64,000 nucleotides of DNA from Pseudomonas fluorescens (GCF_902497855.1 NZ_CABVHU010000008.1:62001-126000), one strand, 5' to 3'. Counted from the first letter of the stretch, positions 51,789 through 60,820 are shown. A program made the numbers and translations. Notes: generated by a model not told the origin, from the letters alone.

Positions 51789-51952
51789 TGTGGCAAGAGC
51801 ACATAAATAACTTCTCCACCCGACTCTCCTATTTTTCCACCTATCTCACCTCCATAATAGCCGCCGACGCCACCCCCAATGACTGCGCAAGCTAGCGCAC
51901 CAGGGCCGCCGGTGACGGTGACTAAAGCCACAGCGCATCTTAACATCGCCAT
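51785..51952 (-). CDS. Orphan C-terminal effector tip
   Basis: A 55-codon frame (MAMLRCAVALVTVTGGPGAL at the start) whose body parallels the last 55 residues of the intact effector at 52347-53321: TGGPGALACAVIGGG versus TGGPGALACAVVGGA, GGEIGG in both, then a divergent end. Its homology extends upstream to about 51982, directly after the first immunity gene. Probably untranslated debris or a reservoir for tip exchange. Confidence 0.7.
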   Translation of the reverse strand: MAMLRCAVALVTVTGGPGALACAVIGGGVGGYYGGEIGGKIGESGGEVIYVLLPQ

Positions 51953-51982
51953 TCCAAGGGAATGGATGCCTCCAACTACGTG

Positions 51983-52354
51983 CTAAAACCAAACAACCAA
52001 AAGCCAATAAACGAACATTGCAAAAAACAATACTCCACCAGTGATCCATGGTACTAACAACTTTCTCTTCAGGTGAACTGGCAAGTTTTCCAACTCATTT
52101 TTTTCGATAAGACCTCGCCTCTCGCAAAACTTCGGAATTAAAAACATTAATGCGATTGAACAGTTTTTCACAACTTTACCGAGCAACCCTAAACCTGACA
52201 AACCTTCTCGATTATTGGCTACAAACTTACTTCTACTCAGATGGCTTTCAATCAATTCGGTAAACAGATAAGCGGAGATAAATATCCAGCATATCGCAAA
52301 AAACAAGCACACCATAACAACTAGCCCAACGACCGCCAATGTAAGTTCACTCAT
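51983..52354 (-). CDS. Membrane immunity candidate, paralogue 1
   Basis: About 123 residues from ATG 52354 (MSELTLAVVGLVVMVCLF), overlapping the effector stop by 8 bases. One hydrophobic helix at each end and a soluble middle (FCERRGLIEKNEL, LPVHLKRKLLVPW). A membrane protein coded directly after a probable pore-forming effector is the usual immunity arrangement. Confidence 0.68.
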   Translation of the reverse strand: MSELTLAVVGLVVMVCLFFAICWIFISAYLFTELIESHLSRSKFVANNREGLSGLGLLGKVVKNCSIALMFLIPKFCERRGLIEKNELENLPVHLKRKLLVPWITGGVLFFAMFVYWLLVVWF

Positions 52355-53321
52355 GTAAAGTACTCTCATAAATTACGTCGCCTATCTGCTCTCCGGCTAA
52401 ACCACCAATTTCTCCACCACCCCATCCACCTAACGCGCCCCCAACAACAGCACAAGCCAAGGCGCCAGGGCCTCCAGTGACGAAGCCGAGTACCGCCACA
52501 CAACCGATCGTAGCCGCACCGCCTCCTACCGCTCCTCCGAAGGTTCCACCAATAATATTTCCAGACAATTTGCCACCTTCAACATATTTCGCTTTTCTGC
52601 ATTGCGTTTCACGTCCAGTGGTACACGCGGTGTAGATAGATGATCCAGTTGCAGTCACACTCAGAGCGATACCCAGGTAAGTGCCTTTTTTCATGAGATT
52701 CGAAGCTTTCGCCACGCCTTTAATAGTTTCGGCGTAACCTGCTATCACCCCTGAGTGCAAATAGCTTTTCGTGGATATCCCAAGCATATTTTTTATAGAG
52801 CCTTGGTTACGCAGACCTGACCCAAATTTGGCAAAACCTTTCAGTTGAACATCAAGCTTTTTAAATAGGACCGTACGCTTTGCGTAAAAATCATCTCGAG
52901 TCCTAGTCGTCCCGCTTCTGAGGTGATCGCGATGAGCCGTTTCAATGTCCTCAAGGGTTTGCTTGATGCCATCAAGGTGTTTACTCCATGCACCGCCAAC
53001 GGCACCTACCCCTAGAGATGAATACCCAAGCACTTCTGTTATTAACGCATGATTTTCAACTAAAAAGCCATCCCCCTGCAATCCATTCGACATTAGTGCC
53101 AAATGAACTTCGGATGCCTTCTTCATGTAAAACGCATCATCAGCCGTACAGGAAGGTGTGGAATTATCACCTACAACTATCAACTCGCCTGGCAGCACTA
53201 CTGTATTGATGATATGTGCATTTAATACATCAAATTTTGACATTGAGTTTTTGCCAAGCTGCAATGTCGATTTCAAATATGAATAAGGCTGCATTCTTGG
53301 ATTTATAAAGGTCTTTGGCAT
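52347..53321 (-). CDS. Probable Hcp-linked type VI effector, glycine-zipper tail
   Basis: A protein of 324 residues coded 11 bases after hcp. N-terminal 200 residues are soluble and helical (SKFDVLNAHIINTVVLPGEL, KHLDGIKQTLEDIETAHRD). The tail (about 250-315) is a long glycine zipper with hydrophobic faces (GNIIGGTFGGAVGGG, CAVVGGALGGWGGGEIGG), of the sort that inserts in membranes, so pore formation is a fair guess. No nuclease or lipase motif is visible. Context: hcp, effector, immunity. The family is not one I can name. Confidence 0.68.
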   Translation of the reverse strand: MPKTFINPRMQPYSYLKSTLQLGKNSMSKFDVLNAHIINTVVLPGELIVVGDNSTPSCTADDAFYMKKASEVHLALMSNGLQGDGFLVENHALITEVLGYSSLGVGAVGGAWSKHLDGIKQTLEDIETAHRDHLRSGTTRTRDDFYAKRTVLFKKLDVQLKGFAKFGSGLRNQGSIKNMLGISTKSYLHSGVIAGYAETIKGVAKASNLMKKGTYLGIALSVTATGSSIYTACTTGRETQCRKAKYVEGGKLSGNIIGGTFGGAVGGGAATIGCVAVLGFVTGGPGALACAVVGGALGGWGGGEIGGLAGEQIGDVIYESTLHE

Positions 53322-53332
53322 TGATGGCGACC

Positions 53333-53821
53333 TCAGGAGTATTTTTTATTGTTGATGCGATCCCAACCACCCGCTACGTTACCCCCACCTGCACCATCCG
53401 CTCGTTTTTGCTGGGTATAGACGGTTTTAATACGCCCATAGTTCAAGCTAAGGCTTTCAGTAGGCACGCCATCATTTGCATTTTGTGAATAGCTAGAAAT
53501 GATGACTTCTTCCAGCGTGATCTCAAAATACTTCTGTTTCTCGCCTCCCGCTCGATGCAGTGTCAATACGACTTCCTTCAGATGATCACCTGCGCAGCTG
53601 GTCTCTATGAGCTTACAGCTGGATTTGTCCAGGTTTTTGGTGAATGTGAAGTCGCTAACGGTCGTGCGCCCCGATGAGGCTCCACCTGCCGAGCTGGCTG
53701 TAGCGGAAGTGCCTTGGTGAGTGCCGAAGCTGTATCCGGTAATTTCAATCCAGTCCTTGTGTTGCTCATCAAGCGCTTCGCCTAGAATACCTTCGATTTT
53801 GATAAAAGCATCAAACGCCAT
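53333..53821 (-). CDS. hcp: Hcp family type VI secretion tube protein
   Basis: Forms the secreted hexameric tube and carries small effectors in its lumen. It is 162 residues with the family pattern (MAFDAFIKIEGILGEALDEQ, IEITGYSFGTHQGTS, SDFTFTKNLDKSS, YFEITLEEVIISSYSQN). GAGGAG precedes ATG 53821. No other T6SS core gene is in the window, so this is an orphan hcp that depends on a main cluster elsewhere. Confidence 0.93.
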   Translation of the reverse strand: MAFDAFIKIEGILGEALDEQHKDWIEITGYSFGTHQGTSATASSAGGASSGRTTVSDFTFTKNLDKSSCKLIETSCAGDHLKEVVLTLHRAGGEKQKYFEITLEEVIISSYSQNANDGVPTESLSLNYGRIKTVYTQQKRADGAGGGNVAGGWDRINNKKYS

Positions 53822-53854
53822 GCGACCACTCCTCGGCAGTAGTTTGTTTCATAA

Positions 53855-54089
53855 AATTTTGCACGAGGAAATGTACAACTTTGGGAAAGGTCAATCGGTC
53901 ATTCAGATATCGTTAAATTCAAGAATCAGATCTTTCCCATTGTGTATTGGCTGACGGATGTAGGACGCTTCCCACGCTACAAGCATTCGGAGCGCCTTCA
54001 TTACCCTTCTTATAGTGGGAAGTTGTTTACGCGGGATCGGCCTTCCACAGTTCCACCTGAGCGGGAGGCGGCGGCGCATGAAGGGTAGT
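53855..54089 (+). pseudogene. Open frame without start, probable gene remnant
   Basis: 77 sense codons open on the plus strand with protein-like composition (KNQIFPIVYWLTDVGRFPRY, later DRPSTVPPEREAAAHEG before TAG) but no ATG or ribosome site. It reads like the C-terminal end of a lost protein. It lies in the promoter region of the minus-strand hcp. Family not recognised. Confidence 0.4.
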
Positions 54090-54157
54090 TTTAAAATGAG
54101 GAGCGGGTTGCTTGCGATGATCGCAGGGCTTTCAGCATTGATGTTGGCTGGGCTGGC

Positions 54158-54232
54158 GCTTTCGCTGGCAAGCCAGCTCCTACAGGGGTTGCGGTTGGCT
54201 GACTGGTAGTGTTTGCCCCGATTTTTCGGGGC
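54158..54232. repeat. REP unit plus terminator, block copy 2
   Basis: TTCGCTGGCAAGCCAGCTCC followed by GCCCCGATTTTTCGGGGC (54215-54232) and T4. Same order as at 50326-50401. Confidence 0.85.
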
Positions 54233-54247
54233 TTTTGATCATTTGGT

Positions 54248-54616
54248 TCAGAGCACGTGCTGGGAAATCAGTTTTGATATTTCCACCATCGATGTCCTGC
54301 CGGTGAATTCGAATTTCACCTTGCCCAACGACGAAAAATAGATCTCCAGCTCGGAATCCAGGTCGAACGTTCCCGAGGTTTCCACCGAGTACGCCACGAT
54401 ATTTTTGTAGGGCAACGAGGTGAAGTCTTTCTTGCTGCCGGTGAGGCCCTGCACGTTGACGGCGATGATGCGTTTGTTGGTAAACACCACGCCGTCGCGC
54501 ATGGATTTGTAGGAATCGATGACCTGTTCGCCATCGAGCAAAAGAGAGGAAACGCGTTCTGCGTATTCTTCGTTTTGCTTGAGCTTGAAAAATCCCTTGT
54601 TGTTGAAATCAATCAT
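54248..54616 (-). CDS. Bacterial PH-domain protein (intact copy)
   Basis: A protein of 122 residues with a bacterial pleckstrin-homology-like pattern: EQVIDSYKSMRDGVVFTNKRIIAVN, then LPYKNIVAYSVETSGTFDLDSELEIY and a C-terminal helix. No membrane segment. Role unknown. It is the intact member of a block found three times in the window. Confidence 0.8.
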   Translation of the reverse strand: MIDFNNKGFFKLKQNEEYAERVSSLLLDGEQVIDSYKSMRDGVVFTNKRIIAVNVQGLTGSKKDFTSLPYKNIVAYSVETSGTFDLDSELEIYFSSLGKVKFEFTGRTSMVEISKLISQHVL

Positions 54617-54669
54617 TTGCCGCTCCTGGTTTTAATGCACTTTAACGCTTCCCGTAATCGCATCAAAGG

Positions 54670-55122
54670 CTACTCAATCTGAATCGGCCCCTTGGTCCCG
54701 GCATCGCTGTCCATCCAGTAGTCCTCATTTTGCAGTCGCCGATCGCCCTGAATGATGAAGAGGACCTTGCCCTGGCGAAACTGCAGCGTGCCGTCGGTGC
54801 GTTTGGCGTCGACCCGTTGGCCGTTAACCCAGACTTGTTCCTTGGCATCAATGCGGATGGTGGCCACGGTGTCGCCTGAATCGCTCTTGGCCACCCACTG
54901 GCCGGCATAGGGGGTCTGGGTGATTGTGCTGTCCGCGGCGGGGTTGGTGAAGCCGGCCTTGGCGTTTTCCGCCTTGGTCTTGTGGATATCGCAGCCTTGG
55001 GTTTCGCTGACCTCGGTGCAGCCGGATTGTTCGAGTTGCTGGCGGTATTTGTCGTTGATGGCGTACGCCGGGGATTGAGTCGCGATCAAAATGGCCAGCG
55101 CCGGCAGGATGAGTCTATTCAT
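54670..55122 (-). CDS. Periplasmic hypothetical protein
   Basis: About 150 residues from ATG 55122, with AGGAG 7 bases upstream. Signal peptide NRLILPALAILIATQSPAYA. Mature part has two Cys (SGCTEVSETQGCD) that may form a disulfide and a beta-rich C-terminal domain (VATIRIDAKEQVWVNGQRVD). Family not recognised. Confidence 0.7.
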   Translation of the reverse strand: MNRLILPALAILIATQSPAYAINDKYRQQLEQSGCTEVSETQGCDIHKTKAENAKAGFTNPAADSTITQTPYAGQWVAKSDSGDTVATIRIDAKEQVWVNGQRVDAKRTDGTLQFRQGKVLFIIQGDRRLQNEDYWMDSDAGTKGPIQIE

Positions 55123-55155
55123 GTGGGCTCCTTTGCGATCTATATCAAACGGCAT

Positions 55156-55577
55156 CGCACGTTCACTGTAGCTGGCTGATCACCTCCTTCAATGCCCGCG
55201 CCAGGACAGCAGCGGCTGTGGATAACTCGACCAGGATCCAGGCCCGGGTTGGCCGGGTGGCCGGTGCGCTTCGCTACCCCGAAATATTACAGTGAGTGAA
55301 CGCCTCGGGCTGCGTTCTTCTAGACTTAATGGGTGGTCGTGGAAAGAACCGAGCACGTCGCTTTGGTGCAGATGAATTGAAAGCCCCGTGGCAAGCTGAT
55401 TTATGCCCTTTAGAGGTGCGGCAAAGACCGCGCCGGGCACAACAAGATGCCCGCTCAGGGTGCCCTGGCCAACGGTCCGAGAATGCCACGATACCGTGAC
55501 GTGGTGTGAATACCGCAGCCGACACTTTCGGACGACCGACAACCGCCTGGTTTGTCCGTGACCGTGAGGATTGCTGA
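55156..55577. other. 422-base gap before the formate dehydrogenase operon
   Basis: No gene seen. It should contain the fds promoter; I could not fix a clear -35/-10 or sigma-54 pair. A GC-rich inverted stretch (CCCGGG...CCGGG) lies near 55240. Confidence 0.4.
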
Positions 55578-56054
55578 ATGCCTGATGAGACGTTGCACCT
55601 GCCGATGGTCAACAGCCTGTTGGAGCGCCACAAGGGCACTCCCGGCGCACTGTTGCCCATCCTTCATGATATTCAGGAACGCATCGGTTACATCCCCAAT
55701 GCGGCCATCCCCGAGATTGCCCACGCGCTGAACCAGAGTCAGGCAGAGGTTCGCGGGGTGATCAGTTTTTACCATGATTTTCGTACCGCCCCGCCCGCCC
55801 GGCATATCCTGCGGCTGTGCCGGGCCGAGTCCTGCAAGAGTCGCGGTGCCGAGCAGTTGGCCGCCCAATTGCGCGAGCGTCTGCAACTGGATGATCACGG
55901 CAGCAGCGCCGATGGCAGCATCAGTTTGCGTCCGGTGTATTGCCTGGGTGCCTGCGCCTGTTCGCCCGCGCTGGAGCTGGATGGTCGGGTGCATGCGCGG
56001 CTCAGTGCCGAGCGCCTGGATGCCTTGCTTGACGCTTGCCGGGAGGACGCATGA
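55578..56054 (+). CDS. fdsG: NAD-dependent formate dehydrogenase gamma subunit
   Basis: NuoE-like [2Fe-2S] subunit, 158 residues. Cluster cysteines in LCRAESCKS and CLGACACSPA. GAGG precedes ATG 55578. First gene of the operon; passes electrons between the diaphorase and the formate-oxidising subunit. Confidence 0.94.
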   Translation: MPDETLHLPMVNSLLERHKGTPGALLPILHDIQERIGYIPNAAIPEIAHALNQSQAEVRGVISFYHDFRTAPPARHILRLCRAESCKSRGAEQLAAQLRERLQLDDHGSSADGSISLRPVYCLGACACSPALELDGRVHARLSAERLDALLDACREDA

Positions 56055-57613
56055 TGTCGGCTCTCTATCTGCCCTGTGATTCGCTGGCCCGTGCCGTGGG
56101 TGCCGATGAGGTGGCGGTGGCCCTGATCACTCAGGCCCGGGAACGCAATCTGCCTCTGGAGTTGCAGCGCACCAGCTCGCGCGGCCTGTATTGGCTGGAA
56201 CCGCTGCTGGAAGTGGACACTCCACAAGGCCGTATCGGATTCGGCCCGCTGACCGCGGCCGATGTGCCGTCCGTGCTCGAAGCCCTGCAAGGCGAGCCGT
56301 CCGCGCATCCACTGGCCTTGGGCCTGGTGGAAGAATTGCCGTATCTGAAGACTCAACAACGCCTGCTGTTCGCCCGCGCCGGGATTACCCGGCCGCTGTC
56401 GCTGGACGATTACCGGGAGCACGGCGGTTTCGAGGGTTTAACAAGGGCCGTCACCGTCGGCGGCGAGCAGACCGCGACGGAAGTGTTCGATTCGGGCTTG
56501 CGTGGCCGTGGCGGCGCGGCTTTCCCGGCCGGGATCAAATGGCGCACGGTGCGTGCCACCCAGGCGGCGCAGAAATACATTGTGTGCAACGCTGACGAAG
56601 GCGACTCCGGCACCTTTGCCGATCGCATGTTGATGGAAGGCGACCCCTTCCTGTTGATCGAAGGCATGGCCATTGCCGGCATCACCGTCGGCGCCAGCTA
56701 CGGCTACATCTATGTGCGTTCGGAATATCCAGATGCCGTGGCCATCCTGCGCCAGGCGCTGACCATTGCCCGGACCGCCGGTTATCTGGGCGCCAACGTC
56801 GGCGGCAGCGGCCAGGCTTTCGATATGGAAGTGCGGGTCGGTGCCGGCGCGTACATCTGCGGCGAGGAAACCGCGCTGCTGGACTCCCTCGAAGGCAAGC
56901 GCGGCGTCGTTCGCGCCAAGCCGCCGATCCCTGCCTTGAAGGGCCTGTTCGGCCTGCCGACCCTGGTGCACAACGTGCTGACCCTGGCCTCGGTGCCGCT
57001 GATTCTGGCAAAAGGTGCGCAGTTCTATCGAGATTACGGCATGGGCCGCTCCCTGGGCACCATGCCCTTCCAATTGGCGGGCAATATCCGTCACGGCGGT
57101 CTGGTGGAACGGGCTTTTGGCCTGACCCTGCGGGAACTGGTGGAAGACTACGGCGGTGGCACCGCCAGTGGCCGGCCGCTGAAGGCTGCGCAGGTCGGCG
57201 GCCCACTCGGCGCCTGGGTGCCGCCAAGTCAATTCGACACGCCGCTGGATTACGAAGCTTTCGCCGGCATCGGCGCGATGCTCGGTCACGGTGGCGTGGT
57301 GGTGGCTGACGACAGCCTGGACATGGCGCATATGGCGCGCTTCGCCATGCAGTTCTGCGCCGAGGAATCCTGTGGTAAATGCACCCCGTGCCGCATCGGT
57401 TCCACCCGTGGCGTGGAGGTGATCGACCGCCTGCTGGCCGCGCCGGACCAGAGCGGTCGCGATGAGCAGGTGATCATCCTCAAGGACCTGTGCGACACCC
57501 TGCAATACGGTTCGCTGTGCGCGTTGGGCGGCATGGTCTCGTTTCCGGTCGCCAGCGCCCTCAAGCACTTCCCCGCCGACTTCGGCTTGCAGCCCTCGGA
57601 GGCCGAGCAATGA
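56051..57613 (+). CDS. fdsB: NAD-dependent formate dehydrogenase beta subunit
   Basis: NuoF-like diaphorase that reduces NAD+, 520 residues from ATG 56051 (overlaps fdsG stop as ATGA). N-terminal NuoE-like extension, FMN/NADH region GLRGRGGAAFPAGIKW and CNADEGDSGTFADR, and the N3 [4Fe-4S] motif ESCGKCTPCRIG. Confidence 0.96.
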   Translation: MMSALYLPCDSLARAVGADEVAVALITQARERNLPLELQRTSSRGLYWLEPLLEVDTPQGRIGFGPLTAADVPSVLEALQGEPSAHPLALGLVEELPYLKTQQRLLFARAGITRPLSLDDYREHGGFEGLTRAVTVGGEQTATEVFDSGLRGRGGAAFPAGIKWRTVRATQAAQKYIVCNADEGDSGTFADRMLMEGDPFLLIEGMAIAGITVGASYGYIYVRSEYPDAVAILRQALTIARTAGYLGANVGGSGQAFDMEVRVGAGAYICGEETALLDSLEGKRGVVRAKPPIPALKGLFGLPTLVHNVLTLASVPLILAKGAQFYRDYGMGRSLGTMPFQLAGNIRHGGLVERAFGLTLRELVEDYGGGTASGRPLKAAQVGGPLGAWVPPSQFDTPLDYEAFAGIGAMLGHGGVVVADDSLDMAHMARFAMQFCAEESCGKCTPCRIGSTRGVEVIDRLLAAPDQSGRDEQVIILKDLCDTLQYGSLCALGGMVSFPVASALKHFPADFGLQPSEAEQ

Positions 57614-60492
57614 TCACCCTCTTCGACCCGAAAACCGACATTGACCTTGGAACACCGGCCCGCGAAAGCCAGGTACAGGTCACCCTGAACATCGACGGCC
57701 GCAGCATCAGCGTGCCCGAAGGCACCTCGGTGATGCGCGCCGCCGCGCTGCTGGGCACCACCATTCCCAAACTCTGCGCCACCGACAGCCTGGAAGCCTT
57801 CGGCTCCTGCCGCATGTGCCTGGTGGAGATCGACGGCATGCGCGGCTACCCGGCGTCCTGTACTACGCCGGTCGCTGAAGGCATGAGCGTGCACACCCAA
57901 ACGCCCAAGCTTGCGACCCTGCGTCGCAATGTCATGGAGCTGTACATCTCCGATCACCCGCTGGACTGCCTGACCTGCTCGGCCAACGGCAACTGCGAGC
58001 TGCAAACCGTCGCCGGCCAGGTCGGCCTGCGGGAGGTGCGTTACGGCTATGAAGGCGACAACCATCTGGCCGACGTCAAGGACACCTCCAACCCCTACTT
58101 CCACTTCGACCCGAGCAAGTGCATCGTCTGCAACCGTTGCGTGCGCGCCTGCGAAGAAACCCAGGGCACCTTTGCCCTGACCATTACCGGGCGCGGTTTT
58201 GAATCCCGGGTGGCCGCCGCCGGTGGCGATAACTTCCTCGAGTCGGAATGCGTGTCCTGCGGCGCCTGTGTGCAAGCCTGCCCCACCGCGACCCTGATGG
58301 AAAAAAGCGTGGTCGAACTGGGCCAGCCCGAACGCAGCGTGATCACCACCTGTGCCTATTGCGGCGTAGGCTGCTCGTTCCGCGCCGAGATGAAAGGCGA
58401 CAAGCTGGTGCGCATGGTTCCGGACAAGAATGGCCAGGCCAACCACGGCCACTCCTGCGTCAAGGGGCGCTTTGCCTGGGGCTACGCCACCCACCCGGAT
58501 CGCATCACCAAGCCGATGATCCGCAAAAACATCAACGATCCCTGGCAGGAAGTCAGCTGGGATGAAGCGGTGACCTACGCCGCCAGCGAATTCCGTCGGC
58601 TGCAGCAAAAATATGGCCGCGACTCGATTGGTGGCATCACTTCCAGCCGCTGCACCAACGAAGAAACCTACCTGGTGCAGAAACTGGTGCGCGCCGCCTT
58701 TGGCAATAACAACGTCGACACCTGCGCGCGGGTCTGCCACTCGCCGACCGGCTATGGCCTGAAACAAACCCTGGGCGAATCCGCCGGCACCCAGAGTTTC
58801 GACTCGGTGATGCAGGCCGACGTGATCCTGGTGATGGGCGCCAACCCCAGCGACGCCCACCCGGTGTTCGCCTCGCAGCTCAAACGCCGCCTGCGCGAAG
58901 GCGCGCGGCTGATCGTCATCGACCCACGCCGCATCGATCTGGTGGACTCGGTCCACGCCCGCGCCGAAGTGCACCTGGCCCTGCGCCCGGGCACCAACGT
59001 CGCCATGCTCAACGCCCTGGCCCATGTCATTGTCACCGAGGGCCTGCTCAACCAGGCCTTTATCGACGCTCGTTGTGAGGGCAACGATTTCGCCCGCTGG
59101 AGTGAGTTCGTCAGCCGCGCGGAAAACTCGCCGGAAGCCCTCGGCGCCATCTGCGGCGTAGACCCGGCCGACATCCGCGCCGCCGCCCGTCTGTATGCCA
59201 CCGGCGGCAACGCGGCAATCTACTACGGCCTCGGTGTCACCGAGCACAGCCAGGGCAGCACCGCGGTGATGGGCATCGCCAACCTGGCCATGGCCACCGG
59301 CAACATCGGTCGCGAAGGCGTGGGCGTGAACCCGCTGCGGGGGCAGAACAACGTTCAGGGCTCCTGCGACATGGGCTCCTTCCCCCACGAGCTGCCCGGC
59401 TACCGGCATATCTCCAACGAGGTGGTACGGACGCAGTTCGAACAGGCCTGGAACGTCACCCTGCAACCCGATCCGGGCCTGCGCATTCCCAACATGTTCG
59501 AAGCGGCCCTGGGCGGCAGCTTCAAGGGCCTGTATTGCCAGGGCGAAGACATCGTCCAGAGCGACCCTAATACCCAGCACGTCACCGCCGCGATGTCGGC
59601 CATGGAATGCGTGGTGGTGCAGGACATTTTCCTCAACGAAACCGCCAAGTTCGCCCACGTGTTCCTGCCGGGCTGCTCGTTCCTGGAAAAAGACGGCACC
59701 TTCACCAACGCCGAGCGACGCATTTCCCGGGTGCGCAAGGTCATGGAGCCGCTGGGTGGCAAGGCCGACTGGGAAGGCACCATTGCCCTGGCCAACGCCC
59801 TGGGCTACCCGATGAACTACCGGCACCCGTCGGAAATCATGGATGAAATCGCCCGCCTGACACCAACCTTCACTAACGTCAGCTACGCCGCACTGGACAG
59901 CCACGGCAGCCTGCAATGGCCGTGCAACGCCGAAGCACCGGACGGTACGCCGACCATGCACATCGAGGAATTCGTGCGCGGCAAGGGGCGCTTCATGCTC
60001 ACCGGTTACGTGCCCACCGAGGAAAAGGTCAACAACCGTTATCCCCTGCTGCTGACCACCGGGCGCATCCTCAGCCAGTACAACGTCGGCGCTCAGACCC
60101 GGCGTACCGACAACGTCGCCTGGCACGCCGAAGACCGCCTGGAAATCCACCCGAGCGACGCCGAGAGCCGTGGCATCAACGAAGGTGACTGGGTCGGCAT
60201 CGGCAGCCGCTCCGGCCAGACCGTACTGCGGGCGCGGATCACCGAACGGGTTGCCCCGGGCGTGGTGTACACCACCTTTCACTTCCCGGAATCGGGGGCC
60301 AACGTCATCACCACCGACAACTCCGACTGGGCCACCAACTGTCCGGAGTACAAGGTCACCGCCGTGGAAGTCAGCCGCGTGTACCACCCTTCCGAGTGGC
60401 AAAAACGCTACCAGAGCTTCAGCGAGGAACAGGACCGTCTGCTCAAGGAGCGCCGTCAGGCCCGTGGCGCTCAAGTGGAGGTACGCCGATGA
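57610..60492 (+). CDS. fdsA: NAD-dependent formate dehydrogenase alpha subunit (molybdopterin)
   Basis: Oxidises formate to CO2 at a Mo or W bis-MGD centre. It is 960 residues from ATG 57610 (ATGA with fdsB). Domains in order: [2Fe-2S] ferredoxin part (SCRMCLVEIDG), His-ligated cluster, two [4Fe-4S] (CIVCNRCVRAC, CVSCGACVQACP), a further cluster CAYCGVGCSF, then the large molybdopterin domains. The metal-ligand Cys is in DTCARVCHSPT, the position of Sec/Cys in formate dehydrogenases, with the conserved His beside it. Confidence 0.97.
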   Translation: MITLFDPKTDIDLGTPARESQVQVTLNIDGRSISVPEGTSVMRAAALLGTTIPKLCATDSLEAFGSCRMCLVEIDGMRGYPASCTTPVAEGMSVHTQTPKLATLRRNVMELYISDHPLDCLTCSANGNCELQTVAGQVGLREVRYGYEGDNHLADVKDTSNPYFHFDPSKCIVCNRCVRACEETQGTFALTITGRGFESRVAAAGGDNFLESECVSCGACVQACPTATLMEKSVVELGQPERSVITTCAYCGVGCSFRAEMKGDKLVRMVPDKNGQANHGHSCVKGRFAWGYATHPDRITKPMIRKNINDPWQEVSWDEAVTYAASEFRRLQQKYGRDSIGGITSSRCTNEETYLVQKLVRAAFGNNNVDTCARVCHSPTGYGLKQTLGESAGTQSFDSVMQADVILVMGANPSDAHPVFASQLKRRLREGARLIVIDPRRIDLVDSVHARAEVHLALRPGTNVAMLNALAHVIVTEGLLNQAFIDARCEGNDFARWSEFVSRAENSPEALGAICGVDPADIRAAARLYATGGNAAIYYGLGVTEHSQGSTAVMGIANLAMATGNIGREGVGVNPLRGQNNVQGSCDMGSFPHELPGYRHISNEVVRTQFEQAWNVTLQPDPGLRIPNMFEAALGGSFKGLYCQGEDIVQSDPNTQHVTAAMSAMECVVVQDIFLNETAKFAHVFLPGCSFLEKDGTFTNAERRISRVRKVMEPLGGKADWEGTIALANALGYPMNYRHPSEIMDEIARLTPTFTNVSYAALDSHGSLQWPCNAEAPDGTPTMHIEEFVRGKGRFMLTGYVPTEEKVNNRYPLLLTTGRILSQYNVGAQTRRTDNVAWHAEDRLEIHPSDAESRGINEGDWVGIGSRSGQTVLRARITERVAPGVVYTTFHFPESGANVITTDNSDWATNCPEYKVTAVEVSRVYHPSEWQKRYQSFSEEQDRLLKERRQARGAQVEVRR

Positions 60493-60710
60493 GCACTGCC
60501 AACCTGATCAAAATGGCCAACCAGATCGCCCAGTACTTCGCCAGCGAACCGGACCAGCATCTGGCGGTGCTCGGCGTACGTAATCATCTGCAGATGTACT
60601 GGGCGCCGACCATGCGCAAGGAGTTGCTGGCCTGGCAGACCGAGCATCAGGGGGCCGACTTGCACCCGCTGGTGCAGGCGGCGGTCAGTGGGGCGGGGTG
60701 GGAGGCTTAG
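60489..60710 (+). CDS. fdsD: Formate dehydrogenase delta subunit
   Basis: Small subunit, 73 residues from ATG 60489, overlapping the fdsA stop. Family pattern LIKMANQIAQYFAS and HLQMYWAPTMRKELL. The fdsC/fdhD sulfurtransferase gene often found between fdsA and fdsD is absent here and must be elsewhere. Confidence 0.93.
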   Translation: MSTANLIKMANQIAQYFASEPDQHLAVLGVRNHLQMYWAPTMRKELLAWQTEHQGADLHPLVQAAVSGAGWEA

Positions 60711-60740
60711 GCTCGCACGAGCTTGATAATTGTTGAAAAA

Positions 60741-60820
60741 CCTGTGGGAGCGAGCTTGCTCCCATATGGATATGTGTAGTGACTGGCATTTGGATTAGCC
60801 CCGAGTATTTCGGGGCTTTC
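60741..60820. repeat. REP half plus terminator, block copy 3
   Basis: CCTGTGGGAGCGAGCTTGCT, then the hairpin AGCCCCGA-GTATT-TCGGGGCT ending near 60817. Likely ends the fds transcript; also the third copy of the REP-terminator-PH block. Confidence 0.8.

Noticed and set aside
54015..54209. 64-codon plus-strand frame before the PH-domain gene
   Set aside because: Most of it is translated REP sequence and the end of a remnant in another frame; it is not credible as a gene.
42960..55160. Integrated element with attL/attR at the tRNA 3' end
   Set aside because: No second copy of the tRNA 3' sequence was noticed up to the fds operon and no integrase gene is present.
55380..55420. Sigma-54 promoter upstream of fdsG (TGGCAAGCTGATTTATGC)
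   Set aside because: The GG and GC elements are several bases too far apart for the -24/-12 spacing.
57286..60474. A 1062-codon open frame on the minus strand opposite fdsA
   Set aside because: It is the antisense shadow of a GC-rich gene: His/Val/Gly-biased composition, no ribosome site, no domains, while the plus strand codes an unmistakable formate dehydrogenase.
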